NCBI GenBank assembly: GCA_037962975.1
Contig: CM075676.1
Coordinates: forward strand, 30,995,001 to 31,059,000
Length of the DNA stretch: 64,000 nucleotides
Direction of reading: 5' to 3'
Source: Clitoria ternatea
Taxonomy: Eukaryota; Streptophyta; Magnoliopsida; Fabales; Fabaceae
Part shown: positions 48,055-58,672 of the stretch, piece by piece
How the letters are laid out: each line of letters begins with the position of its first letter
How positions within the stretch are numbered: position 1 is the first letter of the stretch
Notes under the pieces: model-generated
What the model was told of the DNA's origin: nothing
What the model saw: the letters and a program-made list of their open reading frames with translations, nothing else
Database searches by the model: none
Translations under genes and position numbers: made by a program

Positions 48055-48930
48055 CGGTCTAGGGTCTGGTCCAGTAATAGTATTGACTTTTTTTTTAACC
48101 AGACTTGTTCTCAAGATTATCTTTCTTGCCATTTTTGAACATATTATCATAAGGTCTTGAAGAACCACCTTTAACAATAAATAAAGCTTGATAATCTGAA
48201 GGTGTGAGATTCAACACACCAACACCATAGTGTCTTTCATCTTGAAGCATCAATGAAAAACTTTGGCAATTGAGGGGGAATGACCATATCCATGATGAGA
48301 ATCTGACTTCTTACATAGGCAAAGGAATTATTTAAACCCATAAGGAAGGGTAACACATACCATTTTTGAATATGATCAAGAATAGGACAAGCACCACCAT
48401 CCATACATATGCATTAGAGACGAAAATAACTTAATTCTTCCAAAAGAATCTTAAGTTTGGTGACATATTGAATTATAGTCAGGGACCCTTATAAGACGAG
48501 CAAGTTCTTTCTTCAATTGGTATGTACAAGGACCATTATATGTTGCTTGAAGCGATCTTGAAGATTTTTCCATATATTACTTATAGAACTAGTATATATT
48601 ATGCTAGCCAAAATATCCTTAAAAACCAATTTAAGGATACAACCAGTGACAATGTTATTATTATGCTCCCAAGCAGTAAGAATCTAGGGATTCTCGGTAT
48701 TGAGTTTTGGTGGAGAACCATCAACATAGCCAAATTTAGTCTTAACTTGTAGAGTAATCTTCATATATATGCTATAAGAATTATAATTATCTCCCACAAG
48801 AGGTTGTAAGAAAAGTTGAATTCTAGGATCTTCAAAATGATGAACAAAATATGGATTCAAGGTTTCATCAATTGCAAAAGTAGCCATAGAAGAAAAAGCA
48901 AGATGAAAATATAAAGGAATCACAAGCAAA
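48055..48930 (-). pseudogene. H: gag
   Basis: From an ATG at 48887 the minus-strand frame reads LNPYFVHHFEDPRIQLFLQP, VGDNYNSYSIYMKITLQVKT and FGYVDGSPPK, the N-terminal gag motif of plant copia elements (NPYFLHxxDNPG...LxGxNYxxWS...KNKLGFVDG). The rest (about 48055-48660) keeps pieces such as YQLKKELARLIRVPDYNS with many stops. Confidence 0.85.
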
Positions 48931-48963
48931 GAAAACAGAGAGTATGCACATTGGAAAATTAAT

Positions 48964-48975
48964 CTCCTGGTACCA
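48964..48975 (-). promoter_or_regulatory. H: primer binding site
   Basis: CTCCTGGTACCA, in reverse complement TGGTACCAGGAG, is a diverged form of the tRNA-iMet PBS (TGGTATCAGAGC), directly beside the 5' LTR. Confidence 0.65.
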
Positions 48976-49073
48976 TAATAGAACCCAGAGAAAGAGAAAG
49001 CGAGAGAGGGGGTAAGAAATTGAAAATTATTGTATTGAATAAAATTGTATAATCACAATAGAAAAGCTAGAAG

Positions 49074-49193
49074 TATGAGTTTTCATAAACTAATCCAATC
49101 TAAGGTAAACCACAAAGTCGATTCAAAAAATAGAAATTCAAAAAAATTGAAAATCATAAAAACTGAAACTTTTTATTGGATAAGATTAGATTT

Positions 49194-49245
<52 letters not shown>

Positions 49246-49350
49246 AATCCAATTCAATCCAAATCGGATCTTTAATTATATATAATTTTATTTATAAAAT
49301 AATTATGTCATAGTCATATTTATGTAATTATATAATTAAATTAAAAAAGA

Positions 49351-49381
<31 letters not shown>

Positions 49382-49863
49382 ACAGATAGATAGGATATAG
49401 AAGGGAAAGAAACTCAATATAAACATCTCTCATAAGTTTAAATTCATAAGATTGTTATATTATTCAATTATTTATCAAATTTACTTTTAAAATAGTATCT
49501 TTTTATTATTTTTCATGAGACATATATATTAATATTTTAATATATTTACAAGTTTATTATTTTTAAATTCAATTTAAACTTAACTTTATTTCTCATTCCT
49601 TTCTTTACTAGTTAAGTTTTACATTTTGTATCAACACTAATGATTACTAATGAAATAAAGTTTATGAATTTACTTTCTAATTAAATAAAAATAAATTTAT
49701 AAAATCCGAAATCAAAATTAATCAAAATCACATTTTATCATATCAAATTGGATTTGAAAAAAATATTATAATCGATCCAATCCAAACTGGATTGTAACTT
49801 TATATTCGGATCAAATAATTTTTTAGTCTAAAATCAATCTAATTCAATTCACAAACACTCATA
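49074..49863. mobile_element. Element N: non-autonomous hAT-like element
   Basis: Imperfect terminal inverted repeats start TATGAGTTTTCATAAACTAA (left) and TATGAGTGTTTGTGAATTGA (right, reverse complement). The 8-bp flanks GCTAGAAG (49066-49073) and ACTAGAAT (49864-49871) match at 6 of 8. 790 bp, no ORF of note, very AT-rich, with AATCCAATCC-type subterminal words near both ends. It interrupts the 5' LTR of H exactly between sequences that are contiguous in the 3' LTR. Confidence 0.65.
49198..49241. repeat. (TA)n microsatellite
   Basis: About 22 TA units inside N; another TA run of about 13 units at 49351-49377. Confidence 0.95.
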
Positions 49864-49950
49864 ACTAGAATGTGTATATATTGAGAGTAACAACTAACTA
49901 ACAAATTTCTAACTATATAACAAAATTTTGACACATGCTAAACTTTTGAA

Positions 49951-50136
49951 GGGGAATCTTGGCTCAACGATTGAAGTTGCTGTCATGTAACTTGGAAGTA
50001 AGAAGTTCGAGTCGTGAAATCGGTCTCTTGTACATGCAAGATAAGATTGTCTACATTATACTCATTTGATAGGTCTGATCCTTTCTTAAACCTCACACAT
50101 AGCAGGAGCTCTTGTAGTATCAAATTACTTTTCTTT
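49951..50136 (+). mobile_element. Au-type SINE
   Basis: It starts GGGGAATCTTGGCTCAACG (A-box region), has a B-box GTTCGAGTCGTG near 50007, then CGGTCTCTTGTACATGCAAG, CACACATAGCAGGAGCTCTT and a T-rich tail. The order and wording match the plant Au SINE family (tRNA-derived 5' part, RNA polymerase III promoter). It lies 28 bp beyond the end of copia H. Target duplications were not identified. Confidence 0.8.
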
Positions 50137-52987
50137 TACATGGTAAAATCGTTAACTCAATTTTAAGTTTCAACACTGAAATGGTTTGTTGTTTAGCATG
50201 TACTCTTTGGTAAATGGATCGTTCTTTCGTTTTTAATTTGAAAAATCGTGGGAGCGGCACATTATTAAACAGTTATACATACGTGGATGTACTCAATGGT
50301 GTTGTTTTTCACGAATTCCCTATCGATGACAAATAGTTTTGTAGGTGCGGAAGCTAATACAGACCAAAACATCGACCTCTTTTAATTACAGTCTATCATT
50401 ATCGATATGTACTTCTATTTATCATTTTGTACTTACCGTAACTGTGGTCTCAATATTTGAGGTCTCTACAACCATTAATGCAGTTCTATCAGTTGTATTT
50501 GTCTATAATATGTTTTGCAACATTACTCTTTTAGGCCACCATAACAAACAATCATAGCTTAAACCTTTCTTTGTATTGAGATTCACAAGTTGTTCACATT
50601 AATAAGCTGACAAACCCGCACTTGCTTCTATTTTCCCTTTATTTTCAATCTAAGAAAATGATTCAAAAAAAAGAACATTTAGTTTTAACATTTAGGCTCC
50701 GTTTGATATACAGTTGAAAAAACGAGGTTTAAAAAATGGAGAAATCTAAAGGTTAATATTAATCACTCACGTCATTCGAGACAATCAAAAATTCATTTGA
50801 CCCTAGGATATATTTTTACCTAATTACAAACCTCCGTTTACAAGACCATTAGTTAGTTAACTAAAGAGAGGTTGAGCTAATATAAAAAACAAATATCCAT
50901 CGTCTAAAAGGAAGTATGGTTATTTCAAACAACATAAATCAATATTAACAATTAAATATCTTTATTTTTATACCTTAATGTCACAATTGATTACTAAATG
51001 AGGACATTATCACCCTATCAACTGCTAAACTTTTCGTTGGTGAAGGTTAAGGAGTGAAATTTGAGACAGGGTTAGTGTTAAATTGAAGGATTAATTGTAA
51101 AAAGATATCTAAAGGATGCAAAACAACATGAATTAATTAAAAGAACTGAGACTCTAAAGCTAGTTTCGACATTATAAAATATATCTAGTGTTCAAATATG
51201 TTACAAGGAAAACTTTCGAGCTTGTTATAGTTTTTTTTTTTCTTGTCGATAGAATTACATTTTGGAAGGTATCGTACCAAATGTGGGTTATGGTTTTCAG
51301 TCTTCACATTATTTGGTACCCTTTCCGTTCGTATAAAAAACAACAAAACTCTTAAAAAGTGAGAGCAAAAGAATGTCCTCATCCTTCCTAATATAGGTTT
51401 GTCTCTATACGGGTTCTGTCCTTTGCGTACATCTTCATGTTTTTCTTATTATTCTCTCTATATTGGCTTATACAGTCACTGATAGTGTCTAACTTCTCAT
51501 GAATCAATGGCACACTCACATCACATTTAACATGATGCAATTCCGCTAATCATGGACTACTGTCTACACCATGAAAAAAGATTTATAGATCCTAACAAAC
51601 CAAAAATGGAACACAGCTCATAACCTCAGTTTCAACGTTTACATTACAAATTATTATTCCGGAACCAAACTCTTGTTGAAGAAACGGCCTAATGATAGAT
51701 GATTCAGAATTGCAAACTTCAACTCCTACCGCAAACCAAAAAGAAAATTACCTATAATTTAACCTACCATCTTTTTTATTCCCACACCAGAACGCAAGAT
51801 AAGTAAAATAAAACATTGGGGGGTCATATTTGTTAAATGTTGTTTGGCATCAACCTTTTAGGTGATTTTTCGGTACACGTACATTGTTGTTAATTAATTA
51901 ATTAATTGCGGAGCGGTGGCAATGAATCTTTTATTATGTGGGAAGCTTGAGGAGGTTTCACATAGGATAGGAGACAAACGTTTGTTTCTGTTTCTTTTCG
52001 TTTTCGATTTTCTGATTTCTAGTATTTGTTTGTTGGATACAATAGTTGTCCGAGAATTGAGTGGAACTAGACAAATATCTGAGACGACAGAACCGATTAA
52101 CCGACCCCATCCATCACCCATCGTTATCATCTTCCCTCCCCTATGGTCCCTTCTCTTCACAACACAACTCATCATAAATCAAGACAAAAATAGACCTAAC
52201 TCCTTGCATGATTATTTGAGTTCTTAACATGCCTCACACCCTTTTTCTACCCATTTGCTACCCCACCTCTTCCCCTCTTTACTACACCGCCACACCCTTT
52301 CTTCCCTAATAACAACATTAAACATCATTCCTTAATTCTTTCTATAATTCGCTCATAAAATGAAAAATACTAACATTATCTTGAGATATATATCTTTCCG
52401 ATAAGATATTATTGTGTAGAATATTTAAGACTAATCCGTTTAAAAATTATTCGGATAAATCAGACCTTATCTAAGAGAACATTTTCTATATGCAAGAAGA
52501 TAAATATATTGGTTCTATCTTAAAATAAAAGTGTAATGAGTATTTTTGTTTTTAATAAAAACATTTAAATTCAGTTCTTATATTAAGAAAATCCTACAAA
52601 AGTTGTTTTTCTCAAAAAACCTCAATTTCGTCCGTTGAGACATAGCATAAAGTATAGAGGCTTGGGTTTAAAACTCCAGTTTTTTTCGCTTCTTAATACT
52701 TATTTCTTCATTATACCGCTATGATGAAAAAAAAACCTCAATTTTCACGAAACTCTATCTCAGAAATAGTAGATATTTAAACCCAATACCGAAGATAGGA
52801 GGCCGATGATTAAGTAATTTACATTTAAAATTTTAACAACGCCCCAAAATTTCTCTGTAAAATTTAAATTCAAAAAGAAAGAAAAAGTTACACCAAAATC
52901 CACATAATAGCAGAGAAGGGCCTCATGTAATGATGAACATCACCTTACAAGAGGGTAACTCCACGGCGCACTTTAGCAAGGACCCCG
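50137..52987. other. Intergenic region, 3' side of the ERF gene
   Basis: No supported gene. A long open frame exists on both strands at about 51894-52227, but neither translation resembles a known protein. The ERF 3' UTR should lie in the last few hundred bases. Confidence 0.45.
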
Positions 52988-53428
52988 CTAATCCCTGTCC
53001 CAGTCACAATCCGAATTTTCCGGTTCGGGTATCTTATTCAGGTCAACCCGTTCGGCGAACTCTCCGGCGTGGTGGCGGTGGAGGGCGTCCACCCTGGCAC
53101 CGACCTCGGTAGCCTTCTTCCTGATGGAGGCGGCGGACATGTCGGAATCCGCGGCGGCGCGACCCTCTCCGGCGAGAAGCTCCGGGAAGTTGAGGCGAGC
53201 GGAGGGTCCCCGGAGGTAAAAGACGGCAGTGTCGTAGGCGCGTGCGGCGGCGACGGGAGTGGAATAAGAACCGAGCCAAATACGAGAACGTTTGTTGGGT
53301 TCTCGAATCTCAGCGACCCACTTGCCCCACTTTCTCATCCTTATTCCTTTGTACCTTGTTTTTGTTGTTGTGTTGGTTTCGCTTTCTTTGCCTATCTTTG
53401 TTGTTGTGCTTTCTCGTTCTGCTTCCAT
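52988..53428 (-). CDS. AP2/ERF transcription factor, DREB A-5-like with EAR repression motif
   Basis: Single-exon gene of 146 residues. The AP2 DNA-binding domain spans about residues 25-82 (RYKGIRMRKWGKWVAEIREP, SRIWLGSYSTPVAAARAYD, RGPSARLNFPELL), with the WVAEIREP and RIWLG signatures and no insertion. The short N-terminus is Thr/Glu/Lys-rich and the C-terminal half Ala/Arg-rich. DLNKIP at residues 129-134 fits the DLNxxP form of the EAR motif, which recruits co-repressors, so this is probably a nuclear transcriptional repressor. Size, domain and tail fit the small ERF008/ERF010/ERF011-type DREB group, which usually binds GCC or DRE/CRT boxes; the exact orthologue is not decided. The ATG at 53428 is the first Met of the frame. 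GC content is clearly higher than in the surroundings, as is common for intronless ERF genes. It looks intact. A MULE lies just upstream. Confidence 0.93.
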   Translation of the reverse strand: MEAERESTTTKIGKESETNTTTKTRYKGIRMRKWGKWVAEIREPNKRSRIWLGSYSTPVAAARAYDTAVFYLRGPSARLNFPELLAGEGRAAADSDMSAASIRKKATEVGARVDALHRHHAGEFAERVDLNKIPEPENSDCDWDRD

Positions 53429-53704
53429 GGCTTTGGAATTTGGTTTAGGATCGGAATCGAAAGGGCGAAGATAGTAAAATGAAAATAACGAAAGAAGGGG
53501 TTTTGGTTGGTTGGTGGCAGTGGCGAGTAGTGAGTGTTTGTCGTGTGCTTAAACTATCCACGTCCAACCAGTGTTGGGTTTTTATGCCATTTTAATTGCA
53601 ACAAACTTAATTTCAAAATTCACACTTCAAACAAAAATTAAATTCACCGACAAAAAACAACCCCACCCCGAACACGCTCTCTGTTTTTGTTTACCATTTC
53701 TCAT

Positions 53705-53710
53705 TTTATA
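53705..53710 (-). promoter_or_regulatory. TATA-like box of the ERF gene
   Basis: TTTATA on the plus strand gives TATAAA on the minus strand, 277 bp upstream of the ERF ATG, within CCTTATAAAATGAG. It is the best TATA candidate between the gene and the MULE, whose target duplication starts 23 bp further upstream. Confidence 0.5.
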
Positions 53711-53742
53711 AGGTGTTTCTTTACAAAACTGGATTTTTTTTA

Positions 53743-54013
53743 GGCTAAAAGGTAAATATAGCCCCTAGAATTATTGAGATTTTGGTTTTGCCCCCTGAAA
53801 TGATTTTTCTTAGTATTGTCTCCCTAGAAAATTTTTAAGATTAGAATATAACCCCTTCCGTTGACTGCCTCTGCCAACTGATGAGGTGGAGCCCAGTCAC
53901 ATATTTGTCATTACATACGTGGCATGTGACTCATCATATTAGGAGCCAAGTCACTGATTAGCACAGATTAGCCTTTTTTAATTAAAGGTTAATGAAATTA
54001 TTTATTAAGTGAA
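53743..54013. repeat. MULE left TIR
   Basis: Aligns in reverse complement with 58831-59102 through GCACAGATTA and TTTATTAAGTGAA. Only scattered differences are seen, for example AGCCTTTTTTAATTAAAGG against AACCTTTTTTAATCAAAGG. Confidence 0.95.
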
Positions 54014-54045
54014 TTAACAAAATAAAAAAAAATAGAAAAAACACG

Positions 54046-54371
54046 TTGGGTCACTCTTCCTCTTCCTCACTTCGTTTGACCTTCGTGTTTTGCATTTCCT
54101 TTCCTGCGTGTGGACTCAACGAGCAAGGAGAGGACAAGAATTCGTGGATTGTGGAGGGTGCGTGGCTGGTGGGTTTCTCTACTGCGCGTGCTAGAAGAGG
54201 AAAAACACAGGTAAGATTCTTGATGCTTTTAGTGGGAAGGTTGAATTTTTTCTTTGTGGGACCATGTGAGGGTTATATTGTTGTAGATGGTGAGTCGTAA
54301 ATGTCCAACTTTAATCAATTTCATTAATCCATAGTTGTGTTATATGTAACTTTGATTTTTTAATCCTGTTA
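54046..54371 (+). other. MULE: probable 5' leader with an intron
   Basis: Between the TIR and the transposase frame there is an open stretch ending in ACACAG with a consensus donor GTAAGA at 54211. It is followed by a T-rich acceptor ending at 54372 (CTGTTAG). Joining them puts the downstream frame out of phase, so I read this as a leader exon plus intron, not coding. Confidence 0.4.
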
Positions 54372-54374
54372 GGG

Positions 54375-57300
54375 TTGAGTTTTTCGGTAGTTTTTCATCA
54401 CAAGGGTAAATTTACTAATGGGAACCCTATGAAGTACACAGAGAATGAAATTACTGTTTTCCATAACTTGGATGTTGATAGGTGGTCTTACTTTGAATGT
54501 GAGTCTTTGGTAAGGGAGTTGGGTTATACTAAGGAGAGTTTTAAAATGTGGTGGAAAAAGCCTAGTGGGGAGTTTGTTGGCATAACATGGGACAGTCATG
54601 CATTGGAGGTTGGAGAGTTTGCTGTAAACAACAAATGTGAGGTGGATATTTATGTTGAGCATTTAGTCGTGGACATTGATGTGTTGTTGGAGTTAGGGTA
54701 TAAAGAGGACACAAGGCTGGTTGATAAACATGAAGTGGAGACACGAGTTCAGATGGCTGGAAGGACCAAGTCCACACCCAAAAACAAGCCATTTAAGGCA
54801 TCCAAGAGGCCTGTCACAAGGAGAAAAATTTATAAAAGTGTTAAGGAAAAATTGATTGGTGATGGGGGGCCTAAGTCAACTGCATTGGGAAATGAAAATA
54901 AAGGTGGAAAGGAGGTGGAAGCACAATGTCATGTTGAGGTGCAGGGTGCAAGTGCCTTAAATTTCGAGTCAGAAGAGTTGGAAACACAATGTGGTGCTAC
55001 TGTTGATGGTGCAACATGACCAAGTAAGGGTGCAGGGGGTTAGAGTCACAATGTGGTGCTGATGTGGAGGGTGCAAATAGACCAAATAAGGATACAGAGG
55101 GGTTGAAAACAAAGTGTGGTGTTGATGTGGAGGGTTTGAAACCTGGGAATGATGACAGAGGGGGTCTGGAATCAGGTGGAGGGGAAGGATCAGGAAAGCA
55201 TGGGGAAGGAGTTAGTTTGGGTACAGATTGGTGCAGACAAGTTGATGAAGATCAATGTGGTGACATTGATGAGGAGTATGAGACAGATGGAATCCACAGT
55301 TATGTAGACTCAGATGATGAGTATCAGGGTGAGGATCATGGTGATTTTGGTTTTCAGGCATTTGAAGAGGACATTTTGGGGAGGAGGTGTGAGCTTAGGT
55401 TGGGCATGGAGTTCACTTCAATGGTGCAGTTTAGGCAAGCTGTAATGGAGTATAGTGTACATAATGGGAAACAAGTGAAGTATGTTAAGAATGAGCCATG
55501 GAGGTGCAGGGTTGTTTGCAACACAGATGGATGTGGATGGTTGGCCTTTGCTAGTAGGGTTGGTAGAACAAACATAATAAGATTGAAGACATTCATAGAT
55601 CAACACTCATGTGGAAGGGTTTTTGAGAACAAAAATGTGAATGCTAGGTGGGTTATAAAGGTTATTTTGCCAAAATTGAAGATTAATAGGCACATGAAGT
55701 TGAAGGAGATAAAGGCTGAATTAAGGGTCAGTCATCAAGTGGGGATTACCAGTTGGACAGCACACAATGCTAGGAGAATGGCAACTGAGATGATAGAAGG
55801 AGAGGCCAGCAAGCAATATGAACTTCTTTGGAATTATAGTGCTGAATTGAGGAGGGTCAGTGATGGGGCTACCACATGTAGGCTTCAACTGGTTAGTCCA
55901 ACCAATGGTCTGCAACCCATGTTTCAGAGTTACTACTTATGCCTTGATGCTTGCAAGAAGGGCTTCATAGCTGGGTGTAGGCCATTGATAGGGGTTGATG
56001 GATGCCATTTGAAGACCACATTTGGTGGGATTCTCCTAACAGCTGTAGGCAGGGATGCCAATGATCAATATTTTCCACTAGCTGTGGCTGTTGTGGAAGT
56101 GGAAAATAAAGAATCTTGGACCTGGTTTCTAACTCTACTACTGCAGGACATTGGAACAGATAGAAGGTTGGTCTTTATTTCTGATCAACAAAAGGTATGG
56201 ACATGGTCTTTGTAATGACTTACTTTTATTTTGAATGTTTCCTTCTGTTATAGTGTTTTGTATTCTGCACAAGGACTCCTACAAGCCATGGATGAGTTGA
56301 ACTTAGGGGTTGAGCACAGATACTGTGTAAGACACTTACACAATAATCTAAAGAAGAAGTTTGGTGGTGGGGCATTGTTGAAGGAACACATGATGGGGGC
56401 TAGTAAGGCAACCTATATACAGGTTTGGTTTGTAGTATTTGTATATATTTTTTTTCACAAACACAATGTAGGCACCATATGATTTGCCATATCATGCATA
56501 TTTTTCATTTTAATGTTATGTTTACAGGCCTGGGAAGCCAAAATGAACCAAATTAAGGATGTTGATCAGGATGCTTGGGGATGGTTGATGGCTATCCCTA
56601 AAGAGGCTTGGTGCAGGCACCAATTCTCACACTACCTCAAGTGTGATATTGTGATGAACAACCTGTGTGAGGCCTTTAATAGTGTCATTCTACCTACAAG
56701 GGAGATGCCAATACTCAGCATGCTAGAATGGTTAAGGAGTTACTTAATGGTAAGATTTGCAAAGCTCAGGACCAAAGCAATCAACATCAAAGGAGACATC
56801 ATGCCTAAACCATCCAAGAGGATGGAAAGAGAACAATATTTTTCTGCTAACTGGTTTCCACAATGGTCTGGGCATCGGGTTTTTGAAGTTACACATTCTC
56901 TATTCAATGAAAAATTTGTTGTTGATCTTGAGAAAATGAGCTGTGCATGTGGATGGTGGGAACTGGTAGGCATACTATGCAGACATGCCATATCATGCAT
57001 ATTACACACAGGACAAAACCTGTGGATAACTGTTATTCAAAGAGTCAATATGAGAAGTGTTATGGACATGTAGTTGGTGCAATCAATGGCCCAAACCTGT
57101 GGCCAATAATAGAACATCCACAAACTCTGCCACCAACATATAAACGTGGACCCGGGAGGCCAAAGAAACTCAGGAGGAGGGATCCAATAGATGAAGAAAA
57201 CCCATGCAAATTAAGGAGACAACCTAGACCCTATGCATGCACCAACTGTGGGACAATAAGCCACAACAGGGCTACATGCAAGGAACCACCAAGACAAACA

Positions 57301-57736
57301 AATGTGAGTAGTTTTTTAAATACTTCAATAATGACTAATACAGATAATGATGTTTGCCCATTTTTTGTTTTAGGAACCTGATCAGGTACCCACAACAGAG
57401 CAGAATGCCAATGCTGAGGGAGTTGTTGAAGGGACCACTAATGCTGCAACTGCAACTGTCACTATGACTTCAACTGCAACATGTTTAGCTGCTGAAGAGT
57501 CATCAGTTAAACAAACTAATTCAGAGGTTCCTGTCAAAAAGAAAAGGGGCAGACCTGCAAAGACAACTGAACAACACTCCAAACCTATCACAAGAGGTAG
57601 TGCCAAAGGGAGAGGAAGTGGAAGAAGGACAAGAACAGGAACAACACCAGTAATTATTTTAGATGAAGGAGGTGCAGTTGGAGAGGAAGTTGACATGGTG
57701 GCTACACAATCAAGTGTTGTTCAAGACAATGTTTAG
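54375..57736 (+). pseudogene. mudrA-type MULE transposase, disrupted
   Basis: Exons: about 54375-56194, 56274-56422, 56528-57303 and 57374-57736 (stop). Domains in order: N-terminal FSVVFHHKGKFTNG with WSYFECESLVRELGY; a Gly/Asp/Glu-rich linker with repeated CGADVEG-type units; a MuDR DNA-binding region (LGMEFTSMVQFRQAVMEYSV, WRCRVVC, CGW, HSCGR); the MULE core with IGVDGCHLKTTFGG (first Asp), FISDQQK (second Asp) and AWEAKMNQIK (Glu); a SWIM finger (CACGWWELVGILCRHA, near 56940); an AT-hook (RGPGRPKK); a CCHC knuckle (CTNCGTISHNRATC) and a second AT-hook (KRGRPAK). Lesions: TTG at 54375 where relatives have ATG; TGA at 55017 and a one-base frame change near 55035 in the linker; the splice at 56194/56274 does not keep phase; another frame change near 57015, just after the SWIM motif. 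The catalytic residues remain. Function as encoded is unlikely. Confidence 0.88.
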
Positions 57737-58202
57737 CTGTCTGTAATTATCTTAAGATGATGTTATTAGTTGTTGTAATTATCTTAACAGTGTTCAGACA
57801 ATCTTTTCATTTTCATTCAATGCAGTATGCTTTAGTTCACTTCACTGATAAGTGTTGATTCAATGAATCTTGAAGATGATTGATTCTTGTTGATTTAAGG
57901 TGAAAGATAAAGCTAAAAAGAGTTGAAGAGGGTAATTATTGAACAAATAATATTGAACATTCACAGGTTGGAACAAATGAAAACATTCAACCAATACAAA
58001 TAACATTCAACCAATACAAATAACATTCAACCAAACAACATGTTAAAAACTTTGCATCTTCATTAATAGATCAACATGACAGTTACATTCACCAACACTT
58101 CCCATCATCAGGGGCCTAATGCTATGAAATAAATTTCTTAAGGGCCTATTCCTATATTTTGATTGACTAAACCATAACCCTAAATCAGACTACACCATGC
58201 CT

Positions 58203-58672
58203 TTAACCTCTTAACCCATTCACTGTAACCAAGACCAAGATGAGGAAGACAATAGCCCACGACATTGCACACAGCCACATTAGCATGAAATTCATGGTTC
58301 TGTATTCTTTTAATCTGTCTTCCAACATTACAAGCTTATCCATCTCCGTATAAAGAACTCCATTGCCATGGGTAGAGAAGCTAGCAGTCCTTACAAGGCT
58401 TTGTTTCCCACTATCAACCCACTCAAAATATCCACACGACTTCTCTTTCTGTGACAGGAATGGAACATTTTTCAAACATGGGTCACCTTAAAAAACACTA
58501 AGACATACACAACAAACCCTAAACGCAAGCTTACCATCTAATTAACACATCTGAAGAATGATCTACCAGGATTTTTTGAGCTCTTCGAAACTAGTTGCAA
58601 CACAGGTTCGTTACATTTGCATAACTTCCTACAAGGAACCCTTGAGAACGATCCACTTGACCTTGTAGACAT
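58203..58672 (-). pseudogene. MULE second gene: GRF zinc-finger protein with C-terminal membrane segment (one nonsense codon)
   Basis: Two exons: 58672-58535 and 58448-58203, GT/AG intron of 86 bp, in phase, 127 codons. Exon 1 holds CKCNEPVLQLVSKSSKNPGR and SFFRCVN; exon 2 starts KEKSCGYFEWVD. Together they form a GRF-type zinc finger (CxC...GRxFxxC...CxFFxW). A charged helix-like stretch (LVMLEDRLKEYR) and a hydrophobic segment (FMLMWLCAMSWAIVFLILVL) end the protein, so it would be a small tail-anchored-like membrane protein. A TAG at 58538-58540, second to last codon of exon 1, interrupts it where GRF proteins usually have Tyr. Plant genomes hold many such small GRF/TM proteins; their role is not known to me. 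It points towards the transposase gene, like mudrB in maize MuDR, but shares no sequence likeness with mudrB that I can see. Confidence 0.75.

Larger units (their letters stand above)
9637..49922 (-). mobile_element. Element H: Ty1/copia element fragmented by nested insertions (total span)
   Basis: Short LTRs of about 133-149 bp mark both ends: 9637-9769 (3' LTR) and 48976-49073 plus 49872-49922 (5' LTR). They share ATTGAATAAAATTG-like text and the end CTAACTATATAACA. Between them, on the minus strand and in correct order, lie a PBS-like site, gag with a decayed zinc knuckle, protease, integrase, RT and RNase H pieces. Subtracting A, B, C, G, I and N and their duplications leaves about 4.8 kb, a normal copia length. 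Reading frames are broken by stops and frameshifts, so H is dead. A 5-bp target duplication around H is not evident. The pieces are listed one by one. Confidence 0.88.
48976..49922 (-). repeat. H: 5' LTR, split by hAT-like element N
   Basis: The two arms, 48976-49073 and 49872-49922, together match 9637-9769. The LTR's outer end is CTAACTATATAACA, as at 9756-9769. Confidence 0.75.

Noticed and set aside
49951..50030. A tRNA gene (A- and B-box-like blocks)
   Set aside because: The arms do not fold into a cloverleaf, and the downstream text matches an Au SINE.
51894..52227. Overlapping open frames of 93 and 103 codons on opposite strands
   Set aside because: Neither has a recognisable motif, and both cannot be real. 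It may be chance in a less AT-rich stretch.
53069..53482. Plus-strand open frames overlapping the ERF gene
   Set aside because: They are shadows of the GC-rich ERF coding sequence on the other strand.
54046..54300. 84-codon frame at the start of the MULE interior
   Set aside because: It has no ATG at the start and splices out of phase with the transposase; treated as leader.
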